Positions 1 through 11,900 of a DNA stretch of 64,000 nucleotides are shown here, piece after piece. This stretch comes from Micropterix aruncella. Taxonomy: Eukaryota; Arthropoda; Insecta; Lepidoptera; Micropterigidae. How positions within the stretch are numbered: the stretch's first letter is position 1; every line of letters starts with the position of its first letter. Below the pieces are notes generated by a model. It searched no databases. It had not been told where the DNA came from and saw only the letters and a list, made by a program, of their open reading frames with translations. The stretch is taken from NCBI GenBank assembly GCA_944548615.1, contig OX155955.1, positions 4,075,017 to 4,139,016 on the forward strand, read 5' to 3'. The position numbers and the translations under genes are program-made.

Positions 1-1042
1 TTTACGATCCCCTCCCAGCCCGCGACGCGATGCTTGATCGTCTAGAGAGCCCCTCAGGGAGTTCCAGTGGCGATCCCCCGGCTCCGTCTTCAGACCCTCG
101 TCATAATGTTTAATGGAAAATACTCATGATAACAAAACATACTAGCCCAAATGTGACTATCCTACTATTGGCATCGGGGATTTCCAGTCCCTATATTACG
201 GCTCCATCAACAAATCAGCTCGATAGTAACATAACATTGCATTGTCACCAAATCTACATAAGTATGCCGAATTTCAGCTCAATCCGATACCAGGAAGTGG
301 CTGAAAAATGGTTTGCAAATTTTGAAACGGGTAACTTACATACGGACATTGCAAGTTAAATAAAAGCTTGTAATAAACTAGGTGAATGTACGCCGGACTT
401 CGTCTCTCGTAGGAAACTTCGCAATAGCTCGCGAATCGGCGCGGTGCGCATTTGGAGGATCCGCTTGATATTCCACCGGTGGGACGTGAAATCTTAAGCA
501 CTCATATTGTCGTAATTTAAGTAAGGCTAAAGAATAAATATACACCATTCCGTATAAATTAGGGAAATGTACTTGACTTCGACTCTCGTAATAGACTTTG
601 CAATAGCTCGCGAGTTAGCACGGCGCATCCCTGCATGCTTTGCTGCTCGGCTCGTTGGCCAAGCGTGGGAGAACAGGAGGACAATACTTTTTAAAAAGTA
701 CGTTTTTTTCCGAAAATATAGTATTCCTTAAATTACGTTAATAATTAAAGTAAGATATTTTTGAGGGTAAAATATTTTAAAAAGGTAATATTTTCTGAAA
801 ATATCATATTTATATAAATACGATATAAATTTAAACTACTATGTTTAATTAAAGTACAGTATTATTTTTAAAGTAAGATATTTTCTGAAGGTATGATATT
901 TACTAAGAGTAAAAAAATTATAATAATAATAAATATTTAAAACCTTCACTGGACGATTTAATACCAAAGATGGTATATCAGTGTTGTTAGCATTACCCTC
1001 CAGGGTTTGTACGCATCGGAAACAGTTATTACAAATGTTTAA
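1..1042. other. AT-rich repeat-derived sequence with a local duplication
   Basis: No gene is supported. A segment of roughly 75 bp near 380-452 recurs near 556-630; both copies contain AATAGCTCGCGA preceded by a GTAC...GACTTCG...CTCTCGTA stretch, so it is a diverged direct duplication about 175 bp apart. Around 262 the text GAATTTCAGCTCAATC matches a motif at 4564 and resembles 3' regions of insect RTE-type repeats. From 690 to 950 the sequence is very AT-rich with repeated AAGATATTTT/TGATATTTA words. The short ORFs here have no recognisable domain. Confidence 0.4.
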
Positions 1043-1219
1043 TCCTACTACTATTATAAACGCGAAAGTTTGTAAGAATGTATGTATGGATGTTTGTTAC
1101 TCTTTCACGCAAAAACTAATGAAAGGATTTTGATGAAACTTTACAATAATATAGCTTACACATCAGAATAATAGATAGGCTATAATTTATAAAGATATAG
1201 TGTGAATTATCTAAAATAT

Positions 1220-2464
1220 TTTATTTTATTTTATTTTCATTTCTTAGGAAAACTTACAGCTAGTTAAACATATATAGGTACACATTGAGAGATAAGTGCT
1301 GAAGGCCAATTAAAAGTTTTCACACATAATAAAAAGATACAACAAGTGAATAAACAAACAACTATAACTAGATAGACGCTAATATTTCTAAGAAGAAAAG
1401 AACATATTGTTAAGTATAAGTTTCAAATTTCGAGAAGAGGTGTTGAATAGGTCAATATCAACTTCTCGCGCCAATACATTAAAACATCTACTCGCTCGTA
1501 TGACATAAGAATTATTCTTATAATTCGTTTTTGCAGTGGGCACGTAAAGCAGGTTGGGATGCCTGAGACGCGCACCAGGGGTACGTAAGCCCAAACGTCC
1601 AAGCAACTCGGGACAGTCAACCTTTCCATTTGCAATGTTTAGAAGATAGGACAGGTCCGCTACGCTCCTTCTTTTGGATAGTGGGAGAATATGGAATTTC
1701 TTACAACGCGTTGAATAGCTAGGAATGTATGATTTGATTCTGAATTGCAAGTACCTGAGGAACCGTTTTTGAATGCCCTCTATGCGAGTTATATAGGTAT
1801 CGTAAGATGGGTTCCAAACCTGAGACGCATATTCGAGATGACTTCGAACAAATGCACAGTATAGTATTTTGAAGGTTTTAACTTTTTCAAATTCTGCTGA
1901 CATTCTAATTACAAAACCTAGTGCTTTGGACGCTCTCTTGACAATGTTGTCAATATGTTCATTAAAAAGCAGCTTAGAATCAAAAGTCACACCTAAATCT
2001 TTAATGGAGGAATCTCTAGCCAAGGTGCTATTTTGAAGTTTGTAATTATATAGAGACGGTAGAGGCTTACGTGTGAAGGAGCAAATATAACACTTAGATA
2101 CATTAAGGTCTAATTTGTTTAGGAGACAATAAGTTTGGAATCTATCCAGATCTTCTTGCAGTTTAACAGAATCATCCGGCGTCTTGATAGGGCATATGAT
2201 CTTCATATCATCTGCATAAAGTAAGATTTTGGAGTGGTGAAAACTGGTAGAGATGTCATTAATAAAAATAATAAAAAGTAGTGGTCCTAGTAAGGACCCT
2301 TGAGGGACTCCTGACGGTATTAACAATGCCGAGGACGAGTAGCCGTTGAGTACTACCGTTAGTGATCTATTCTGAACGTAGGAGGAGAACCATCTAAATA
2401 GATTACCCCTTATTCCAGCACACTGAAGCTTACGCAATAAGATTGAGTGGTCTATTCTGTCGAA
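1220..2464 (-). mobile_element. 5'-truncated Jockey/CR1-like LINE inserted in a Helitron
   Basis: The insertion holds the 3' half of a LINE reverse transcriptase ORF (1388-2463, minus), a short 3' UTR and an (AAAAT)n tail, read on the plus strand as TTTTATTTTATTTTATTTT at 1219-1238. Truncation falls just at RT motif A (F-D-R-I-D-H). This is the usual result of incomplete target-primed reverse transcription. Comparison with the empty Helitron copy at 4817 gives the insertion site. Confidence 0.75.
1388..2463 (-). pseudogene. LINE reverse transcriptase, C-terminal half
   Basis: This is the RNA-dependent DNA polymerase of a non-LTR retrotransposon, which copies element RNA at a nicked chromosomal target. 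The reading frame is open for about 349 codons from the first Met and extends upstream through F-D-R-I-D-H to the truncation point. Counting from that Met, the motif GVPQGS lies at residues 43-48 and the catalytic YADD box at 74-77, followed by thumb-type sequence and a C-terminal region rich in basic residues. The endonuclease domain, fingers and palm upstream of motif A are absent. Family length is roughly 900 residues or more, so this is about a third of the protein and cannot be functional. The frame is otherwise intact, which suggests a fairly young copy. The Jockey/CR1-like assignment rests on motif style. Confidence 0.8.
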
Positions 2465-2504
2465 CGATATAACGATATAACGATATAACGATATAACGAT
2501 ATAA
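2465..2504 (+). repeat. 8-bp tandem repeat (CGATATAA)5
   Basis: Five perfect copies of CGATATAA follow each other, then CGATAAGTG. The uninterrupted Helitron copy at 4817 has only one such unit (ATATAACGATAACTG). The expansion therefore sits exactly at the LINE 5' junction and may derive from a target-site duplication that slipped. Confidence 0.85.
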
Positions 2505-3015
2505 CGATAAGTGTCAAGTAAGTAGGAAAAAAATCTGCCATCTGCGAGCTATTCTGGCGTGCGCCGCAAAAACCGTCGGAGTTACACGTATATAATGTAT
2601 AATTATAAATGTTTCTATTAATAGTATTATCACAATTTTCCATCACCACGCAGGTGAACCATTTGGTAACAACAACAATTTTCCATCACCATCGCGGGGC
2701 GCAGCTAGTACCAATATATGTAATTTACAACCAACATCTTTCCTTTGCCTATTCTAATTCCAAATTTAAATGCTGAAATTTGGAAGTCTTTTTATATAGG
2801 CTGATTTATACACTAGGCTGATTCGGTAAACTTGTATACCTCTTTTGGCAACGGCCTATCATAATGTCTAATGAAAATTATCAGGCGGCCGGTTAAATTA
2901 TTGGGTTTTTATAAGCAATCAGTCCTTTATAAAAAATCATTCAGTGGCAATGTTATGATACATAGCCAATTAATTGCTTTTAGCCAATTAATTGCTTTTG
3001 GGGAGTTAATTAGCC

Positions 3016-3690
3016 ACGAAAACCCATTCTGTTCAGGGTTGGTCACACTCACGGGTCAACACCTATCCGACGACCTCCACGCATGAAGTGCGAGCCTGGG
3101 AAGGACTCTGGCCTTATGGTTAGTTTCCCCTGGGAATCAACCTTCTGGCGCTCCTGGACGGTCTGCGCACCGTGCGGCATAAGCCAATCGATTGCGCACG
3201 CACACGGCGACTGCTTTTGAAACGACCATCGGCTACCCGATCCTGGGTGAACAGTCTGGCAAAGGATGCCGCGGTCCGCGATTGATTCGGTATACACTGT
3301 TTCACCGCTTTGTAAGGGAAAGGACCGCGCAAGCGACCTCGAACTCTTAACCAATCGAGAGACTGGAGTAATCTGGTCGCAATTGGAAGCAAGGGCGTGA
3401 GTGTAAGAACGCTGGGTAACACTCCTGGCTATCTCGCGGTTAAGGCGTTGGCCTCTTACGGGTTTGTGGCGGAGCTAGACGGTGGACTGTGTTTGTCTAA
3501 GTCTTCTGCACTCACTCAAGAGAGATAGAACGACTAATCGTTAAAACTTCCTGAGGTGACCGGCTCGCCCGCTGTAGTCGACAACTCTAGTTGCTTTTAG
3601 TGTCGCCGTAAATGCTATCAGCGCCACCTGCATTTGGCAGGCGCTGAAGGGTTGCCAATGTATACTATGCAATTGACCAATGTAATACCA
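3016..3690 (+). repeat. Unclassified interspersed repeat, family R, copy 1
   Basis: This GC-richer block is closely matched by 49001-49650 and more loosely by 5985-6450, 13500-14330, 29077-29590 and perhaps 28000-28475. Shared words in order include TCACGGGTCAACACC, CGCTCCTGGACGGTCTGCGC, GCAAAGGA, AAGCGACCTCGAACTC, CTATCTCGCGGT, TCTCTTACGGGT and AACGACTAATCGTTAAAAC. The 3' tail includes CTATCAGCGCCACCTGCAT, which also occurs alone at 40052. ORFs of about 100 codons on the minus strand are not kept between copies, so I treat the family as non-coding. I see no clear terminal repeats or RT/transposase domain. Confidence 0.7.
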
Positions 3691-4146
3691 TATATTTATA
3701 ATCATTGACTCTATCAAACATGTGCTTCATTCAGTCTAAAAATAATGTTACCTAAGGAGAGGTTGTAATGTGGCTGCAGTCTCACTGTGCAGCGGCGCTC
3801 TTGAGCGAATTTGTAGGGGCAAGGAGAAGGTAGTGAAGCGCTGAAAATCAGGCAGGAAAATGCCTGGAACGCGAGTCGCATTCTTGAATAGTGCACAGCT
3901 TGCGCCCCCAATTCGTGACCGCCCGGGACATTTGGCGTCCGACCAGAAAGGCGGCATCTTCCGGCTACTTGCCCGTGTGCGGCTCATACCAAGCCCTCCA
4001 CGCCGCTTCTGACGACAGCACTCGAAATATTAATTAATTAACATCGTTAGGGCTTGGGCGTCAGTCAGGGTCGCGTAATAATCACTTCTGCTTTTTAATC
4101 TATAACCTGAATCCATCATTAACTAAACACTAAATAAATTTAAACA

Positions 4147-4800
4147 ATCGGTTGTGTCACCCCAAGATTTTATCGGCAAGCAGACCCCCCCCCACCTTTC
4201 ACCCCTCAATGTAACCCCCCTGTCACGAACTGCCCCCCCCCCCCACCCGATAGTGATTTTGTCGACTATTGTAACAAAAGTAGTATTTTTTATTATTTTG
4301 TAGTATTTCCGTGGTATTAAAATGACTATTTATCAATATAAAATAGTATTATCTTGAATACGGCGGTTTAAAAAAAATGCGTCACTTGTATAAGAGATAT
4401 TCCAACCAAAATTTCACAATCTGTGTACCGAATTTCTGTGTATGTCTGTGTATCGAGTTTTTCCTAACTGCAATATTTCGAGATTGAAGTAGGACTAGCG
4501 TGCCCTATGGTGGACCGATTCCAACTATAGTCTTTTCAACTCTTGTCGATGTGCCTGCATGCCAAATTTCAGCTCAATCGGACAATGCGTTTTGGCACTG
4601 TCGTGGAGGAATAAATACACAGACACACAGAAGTGCGTCCATAATACTTTCCTTGCCAGGAAAGTAAAATGCATCGCTTTTATAAGACATTTTTCATTCA
4701 AAATTTTACAATTTGGATTCGGGCCTTCGACGCATCTGAGTACCGAATTTCAAGTCTATAACTCCAATATATCGAGAATGAAGTTAACTTAAATAGCGTA
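4147..4800 (+). repeat. Interspersed repeat, family E, copy 1
   Basis: The block begins ATCGGTTGTGTCACCCC and aligns with 22112-22890, which begins ATCGGTTGTGCCAACC. Both continue through GCAAGYAG, a GTAGTATTT region, ATTTCGAGATTGAAGTA and AATTTCAGCTCAATCGGAC, then AATACACAGACACA. An inverted partial copy lies at 29595-29828. The final motif is common in insect RTE/SINE-like 3' regions. Two poly-C runs at 4186 and 4234 are local. No coding capacity is seen. Confidence 0.6.
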
Positions 4801-4816
4801 AACATCAATAATAATA

Positions 4817-5030
4817 TCCTACTAATATTATAAACGCGAAAGTTTGTAAGAATGTATGGATGTTTGTTACCCTTCACGGAAAAACTACTGAATGGATTTT
4901 GATGAAACTTTACAATAATAGAGCTTACACATCAGAATAACACATAGGCTATAATTTATAAATATATAGTGTGAATTATCTAAAATATAACGATAACTGT
5001 CAAGTAAATAGGAAAAAAATCTAAGAAATT
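4817..5030 (+). mobile_element. Helitron-like element, 5' part
   Basis: The sequence starts TCCTACTAATATTATAAACG and follows the element at 1043 through AAAGTTTGTAAGAATGTATG, GGATTTTGATGAAACTTTAC and ACACATCAGAATAA. It then runs across the site where the other copy carries a LINE and ends in shared GGAAAAAAATCT. No CTRR end is visible before the next element at 5134, so the copy is probably truncated. 5031-5133 is AT-rich and unassigned. Confidence 0.55.
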
Positions 5031-5133
5031 GATATTCGAAATTTAAATTCTAAGCGTCAACATATATTTTGAAAATTTTCTCAACAATAAATAATAATTA
5101 AATAATAAATTTAGAACCGCGACCGTGTCGTAA

Positions 5134-5896
5134 TCTATACTTCTATACTAATATTATAAAGAGGTAAAGTTTGTGACGTTGTAGGAAGTAATCTCTGGAT
5201 CTACTGAACCGATTTTGAAAATTCTTTTACGAATAGAAAGCCACGTTATTTGTGAGTGTCATATGGTTATATATAATAATCCTAAAAATGAAAAGACTTT
5301 TTCGTGGTCGTTGGATGTACAAAGTAATTCGGAGAAAAACAGTCGAATGAAAACGTTTCTTACGAACGCTAGTTTAACGATGAGAGATATATGATTGAGT
5401 TCTAGAGAAAAGTTGTAGAGCTTAGTAATGCCTACAAAAAAGTAAGGGAAATTATTTGTCTAAATTTTGTATTTAAGTCACAAAAAGTAGTTTTTTATAT
5501 TTAAAAAATAATTTAAATCGTTAGATCATGTTTATTGGTCATATTATCAACAATTACGAATTCATATCAAAATAATTAAGTTTATCGTCTCAAGTGACAA
5601 ACGACTTTTCCCTTTTACTGCATATAATTTCCCTTTTACTGCATAAATGGTTAAAGAGATAAGACACTCACAAATAAGACACTCACAAGAAGACACTCAC
5701 AAGAAGACACTCACAAATAACAGTAATATATTCAAATTGGCATGCAAATACATACATACATATGCAGTAAAAATATAACCCTTCTTTTGGCAGTCAGGAA
5801 ATATATCATAGCACTCAGTACTAACCGAACCACACTCATAATTTCATAACAAGTAAAAAAATTTACCGCCCAACGAAGTGGGCACGGGTCAGCTAA
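5134..5896 (+). mobile_element. Lep1-like non-autonomous Helitron
   Basis: The 5' end reads TCTATACTTCTATACTAATA followed by TTATAAAGAGG, and the 3' end reads GCACGGGTCAGCTAA. A short stem GCCC-aacgaagt-GGGC lies about 10 bp before the terminal CTAA. The flanks are A on the left and T on the right. These are Helitron hallmarks, and the sequence resembles the lepidopteran Lep1 type. No ORF is present. At 5662-5717 four copies of AGACACTCACAA form an internal minisatellite. Confidence 0.72.
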
Positions 5897-5984
5897 TATT
5901 GATATAATTCTAAGTCCGCATTGACAATGTTACAAAGTATATCAATAATATAGATTGACGCTGGACAGCACAAGGTCCAAGTAC

Positions 5985-6450
5985 ATGATAGTCAGTAGAG
6001 TTATCCCCAACAGATCCTCTGGGGATGACTTTTGGGCGCATCGTACAGCGTCATCCAATTGACTGTGCACTTCGGTTAATAATCGGGGGTGGGAGTCTGG
6101 AAATGGTTTTATAGGTTTTCTAATCAGGGGTGGTTGTTGAACTAGTGAGAGCTACTGATGGTAAGACCCGATTCCATGGGTAAAATGAAACGCGCAAGCG
6201 ACTTAGAACCTGCTACCAGACTGAAGGACGGAGTAATCCGGCCAAATATGGTAGCGAGGGCGTGAGGTTGCGCGCTAGTTCCACTTTCCAATGCCTCGCG
6301 GTAAGGCGTTGGTCTCTCATGGGCATGCTGGCGTAGACGGTGGCTTGTGTTGTCTCTAAGACTCTGCGATGATTACATATACCTTCCTGGGGTGGCGGGT
6401 TCGCCTGTAGAAACTAGCAATTCAATATTCCGTAGTGTCGCCTCATAGTG
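5985..6450 (+). repeat. Family R, copy 3 (diverged)
   Basis: It shares CGCGCAAGCGACTTAGAACC, GGAGTAATCCGG, AGGGCGTGAGG, CCTCGCGGTAAGGCGTTGGT, GTAGACGGTGG and AGTGTCGCC with copies 1 and 2 in the same order and orientation. The 5' quarter is too diverged to align by eye. Confidence 0.6.
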
Positions 6451-7101
6451 TCTTTCCCAGTTGCCTCATAGCCAACTGGGAAATAAGCAAGGTGATAGAA
6501 ATCCGCATGGAAAAAACCAGATATGCATTATTTAGGAGGAAACGGGTATTTTGAGGGAGAAACATCAACCTACTTCTAAAAATCAAGTTTCTAAATTGCT
6601 GCATATTCATAATATTACAGACACGCTTCTGAAAATGCGCAAAATCATAGTCACAATCTGTTGGTGTTAGATTTCAAGCCAGTCCGGAATCCCTTTACCT
6701 CAAATTATTTTCCGATTCGTTCGTTTTTAATAACGACCAATAGAAACAATCATCAACAAGTAAATATATTAAAAAAAATAAAAAACACGCCTGCAGTTAC
6801 AGAAAATGAACTATTGTATTTATAATTATATTCATAACGGTTTTGTATGAAATATTTATGGTTCATGTATATATCTATATAGGTAGATAGATGTAGGTAG
6901 ATAGATATTTCAGGAATGTACTCAATCAACCTTTCATTTTACACCAAATACCATATATTTATGTTAATTTATTACCATTTGAACATTTAGACTACTATTT
7001 ACATGATATTTAGACTCTATGACACTTGTGATGACATAACGGTTCTAACAATAACACACACTTCCAAATTGGTCCACGCGTTTAGAAGTTATGGTATATT
7101 A

Positions 7102-8030
<929 letters not shown>

Positions 8031-8443
8031 CTGGCGGCGAACTTAATAAATCGACAATGGTCGCAGTATTACAAGGCTTATAAAGACATCCAAACAACAA
8101 ATAATAAAAATTTGTAAGAATAAAAAAATGGATATCTTACATATATGAACCCCGGACAGATTATACTCCTCTTTTTGTTGGGCAGTCGTGTAAGAATAGA
8201 TAAAATATTTTCATTGGATATTATTTATTACCAACATTATAATTATAATAGTTAACATACACAGTTAATACTGACATATTGCATACATAATATTAAAGTT
8301 AAATTAATTTCTTATAAATGAATAAACATCAGTCATGCAAATGTTAAACATATTTACTTGAATAATGGTGACGGGTATTTTGTATAATTATTTTAATAAT
8401 TACGCCCAAAAATGATAGAAAATTAAATTGTTTCGAATAATAT

Positions 8444-8449
8444 TTTATT
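8444..8449 (-). promoter_or_regulatory. Candidate poly(A) signal of the SMPDL3-like gene
   Basis: The minus strand reads AATAAA about 285 nt after the stop codon of the SMPDL3-like gene. It is the first canonical hexamer I see downstream of the stop, but the region is AT-rich, so chance is possible. 8450-8733 would be the 3' UTR and holds nothing else I recognise. Confidence 0.35.
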
Positions 8450-8733
8450 TTACAATGCATCACAATTAAGTTCCATTTATATAGTTATGCTATTTGACAC
8501 GAACTTATTTATATATCATAATAATTGCGACATTGAACCTATTTTATAACGTGGCGATGAGGAAGAAGCGTGGACTGTCGTGGAGGGATCAATGCTAGGC
8601 ATTTCGCTAAAAGTTATCAATGGAACACAAGCTTAACTTGGAATGATGATGATTCGGTATCTTCAAATGAATAGCGCTATGTAAGTATGTACAATGATAG
8701 ATGATGATATTTACAAACTTTGGTTGAGAAGTT

Positions 8734-8977
8734 TTAAAAAATATATGACACTCTTAAACACTTATCGAATATTGAGATTGATTTCAACATGGCAGCTAGT
8801 ATGGTGAAGACGCTGATAGTAGGAGTGATGGCCGCGTTGGATGCGAGCGCACTAGCAGCAGTATCGACGCAGTGGCTAAATTCTGTATAGTCCAGATTTG
8901 TTATAGCGCAGTAGTGGTTGTGTGCGCAAACAGTATCGCAGGGTGTTGACATTCTAACTGTGTTTGCACGGATGTAC
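8734..8977 (-). CDS. SMPDL3-like, last exon with Cys-rich tail and hydrophobic C-terminus
   Basis: Acceptor TTCATGTATATCCAG opens an exon that completes an Arg codon and reads YIRANTVRMSTPCDTVCAHN, then HYCAITNLD and a further Cys. C-x3-C-x5-C is the C-terminal cysteine cluster of the family. After it come small residues (ASALASNAA) and a moderately hydrophobic run (TISVFTILAAML), ending DKCLRVSYIF and a TAA/TAG-type stop at 8734-8736. The tail could be a GPI-anchor signal, as in SMPDL3B, or a membrane segment; the charged last residues make a standard GPI signal uncertain. Confidence 0.85.
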
Positions 8978-11900
8978 CTGGATATACATGAATTGTAAGT
9001 TAAAATATATAGCTACATTAAAAAAACTGATCATCCAAATTCTATATAAAAAAAACTAAATCAATTATAAATACAAAGAAGATATTAGTTATGGTTATCA
9101 GTAAGGCTGATTTATATAATATCTTAAGGTGTGTGTGTGTTTATTCTTTATTGTGAAGTTTCACAATGGGCGGGTTTATTGTCATACGAAAATCCCTTTC
9201 AACCAACCCTAGCATGAAGTTTGTATATGTATGTGTGTGTCTTGTCATTCGATCGTCAGAATTGAAAATGCAATTCCGTTAATTTTATCCTAACGAAAAA
9301 TGGTGAGCTAGCTCTGAATCAAACCCTAAAATAAATAGGAAGAGGGCCTACATAAAAAGTATATTAGCAGCATCATAATATGTATAAAATAACCGAAAAG
9401 ATCAAAAAGATTTACAACAGCAAGAAACGGAAAATTACCAAAAAAATTAAGATGGTTTGAAGTCCTTTTAATACAAAGATCTTCGATGAATACACCAAAG
9501 AATATTTAGGCCCATAAATTAATAGAGTTCGAAATGGATTTACACTCTAAACATGACGAGAGAATTGAAATCGCTCACGAACAGCAAACGACGAAACTTG
9601 ACTGAATTAGAAAACTATGAGAGTATACTTACCTGGTAAATGTACAATTTATGGATTTAATATTTAAGGCTCGGAAAGGGCAACAGTATAACAAAAAATG
9701 ATCATATTGGAACATTCCTATTTTTTATATAGCTGTATTAACATTGTTAATCTCTGTAATGGTGGACCTACCGACGAGTGTAAGCATTTTCTATAGACTT
9801 ATAGCAATCATATATTGATAAAAGTTATCCTTTTTAAGAGAATACTGTTCAGGTTAATACATATTTAGATGTTATCCATGGAAGGTATTTTATCTGCCTT
9901 TTAAAAGTGAGTTTATTTTTTTATAGCATGGTTTAGTTTTAATGTTTCCTCGGTGTCCTTGCGAGTGATTTTGAATTTTTCTTTTCATCAGCATAATGTG
10001 GAAAATGCTTGAAGAAGCTAGAAATCCGCAAGCCCGAACGAAAATATGTAAGCTTCTCGGAAGATAATGATGAAAATAAAGATTAAGACCTGCTGGTTGA
10101 TCTACTACAGTTAGATTTTTTGCAGAAAATCGCCGTTTATACTTACAGCCGAATGGAGATACTTAACAAACAGACGATAAGTAGCAAGTCTGATATATAC
10201 ACGAAAAGATATTTTTAATCATGACATGGGATACTTTGATTAAACAAAAGAGGAATTGAAAGATTTTGCACAAGGCAAAAGCAATACTATGTGGAAAAGA
10301 GTTTACCAGGCATATATGATGTATGAAACTGACAAGGAAACCTACGAAGAAAAATAGTCAATTGGATCACCGATTCAAGAAAATATCAAACATAACTCAA
10401 GACAGAAAGGTCCATAATATATTAAATCGGAGAAAATAAGTGAGATATGATAGACACAAAGAAGAACATTAATTATTATTGCTCTATAACTACATTATAT
10501 CTAGAATATAGACCCTGCTACTTCCCTAAATCGGTTTTAAGTTGCTAGTTAATTTATTTACCTTTCCCTCCCTTCCTTAATGGTAGGTGCTTTTCGACAT
10601 AAAAAATGTCCTACCTGGTAAATTCGGTTTAAAATCTTGTTTCAAGAGCGCTGCTCTCTGGGATCGCAGAAGTTTTTCGTTCGTTAGTGCGTTCACGTAG
10701 CTTCATCTTTTGATTGATATTTTAATGTAAGTGCGAATTTGTGTATTAAGTGTTTGTTTCTCTTTATTGTTTTTGGTTTATTTTAACAAGAGCCTTATTT
10801 TACTGCTAATCAGTCTTATTTACACTGTACTCGATCTGCTGTTCCAACAATGAATGTAAGGAACATTTATCGGTGTAAGCAAAGTTTTATTTTTTCTCCT
10901 AGATCAAATAAAAATAATAGTTATTATAAAAAAAATGTTCATCTCACCTGCTGAAGAGGTTGTTCTCATTTAAATTGGCGTAAGAGAATTTGGAGACAAG
11001 ATCATGGAGAGACGTGGGACTGATCTCGTTCAGTCTGTAGTAATGTGTCAAGTTGTACTCGACAGACCATTCGGCCTCTTCCATCTTGTTCGCTGATTCC
11101 AGGTCCAGGTAGTACTGGACGTAATCTAAGACCTGGCCTTTGTCGGCGTCGAATTTGTACAGGCGAAGTCCTGGATTCGTCGATCTTCCGTCTGTACGAC
11201 GAGGCGTTACAGATGGAGCCAACATCATCCATGATATTGGTTTTCCTGTTAATTAAATTGTTAACAAACTGTTGTTAATACCAATGTTGTTGTGGTGCGT
11301 TTGTGACCGGTAGTTTAAAACTCGGTTTCTGAAATTTCGTTTGGCAAATTCGCATTTAGGTTTCGTTTCTCTTATTAGCAATATTTAATGATTCCATGAA
11401 TTTAATATCAATCAAATCAATAATTTAGATAAAAATTCGATCAAATCTAGTATATTTCCTACTTCTTAAGTTCTTCTAACTACCATTCTACTGTATTATA
11501 TAACATTATTATATTATGTCATAGCCTTATAACATATTATTGTGTATTATAAATGTTAATATCCAATTATTTAAATGTATTTTTTCTTTATATTCCCCAT
11601 TTTACCCACTTACGTATTATTAAAGTGCTTATTTTATTTCTATTGCAAGTTGTTTATGTAAATTGTAAGCATTGTAAACTGTTCATAGGAGAGCACAGTA
11701 TTTAAAAAAATAGGTATTTCAAATTATCAACTATCTGTAGGTTTACTATAAAAAATAATTAATTAAATAAATAAATGACATCAAATATTTTGAATGTTTA
11801 GGAAATTAATTAACTTGGTGGATTTGACACCAGAATTTAGTTAAATTTATATAACTTAATATCATCTACAGAGACGAGGCCGCTGCTAAAAAAACACTCA

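Larger units (their letters stand above)
1043..2708 (+). mobile_element. Helitron-like element, interrupted by a LINE
   Basis: The element starts TC (TCCTACTACTATTATAAACG) after an A and ends GGGGCGCAGCTAG before a T, which fits Helitron ends (5' TC, 3' CTRR, insertion between A and T). The first 175 bp match a second copy at 4817 almost base for base. That copy continues from TCTAAAATAT straight into AACGATAACTGTCAAG, whereas here the same two sequences are separated by a LINE (1220-2464). No Rep/helicase coding sequence is present, so it is non-autonomous. The 3' half (2540-2708) is not shared with the second copy, so assignment of that end to the same element is inference. Confidence 0.55.

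Noticed and set aside
3049..3422. Overlapping minus-strand ORFs of about 100 codons as a repeat-encoded protein
   Set aside because: The other family R copies do not keep the same frames; the open reading is due to GC content.
5662..5717. CRISPR-like array of short direct repeats
   Set aside because: Four 12-bp repeats with 2-3 bp spacers inside a Helitron in a eukaryotic genome; an ordinary minisatellite.
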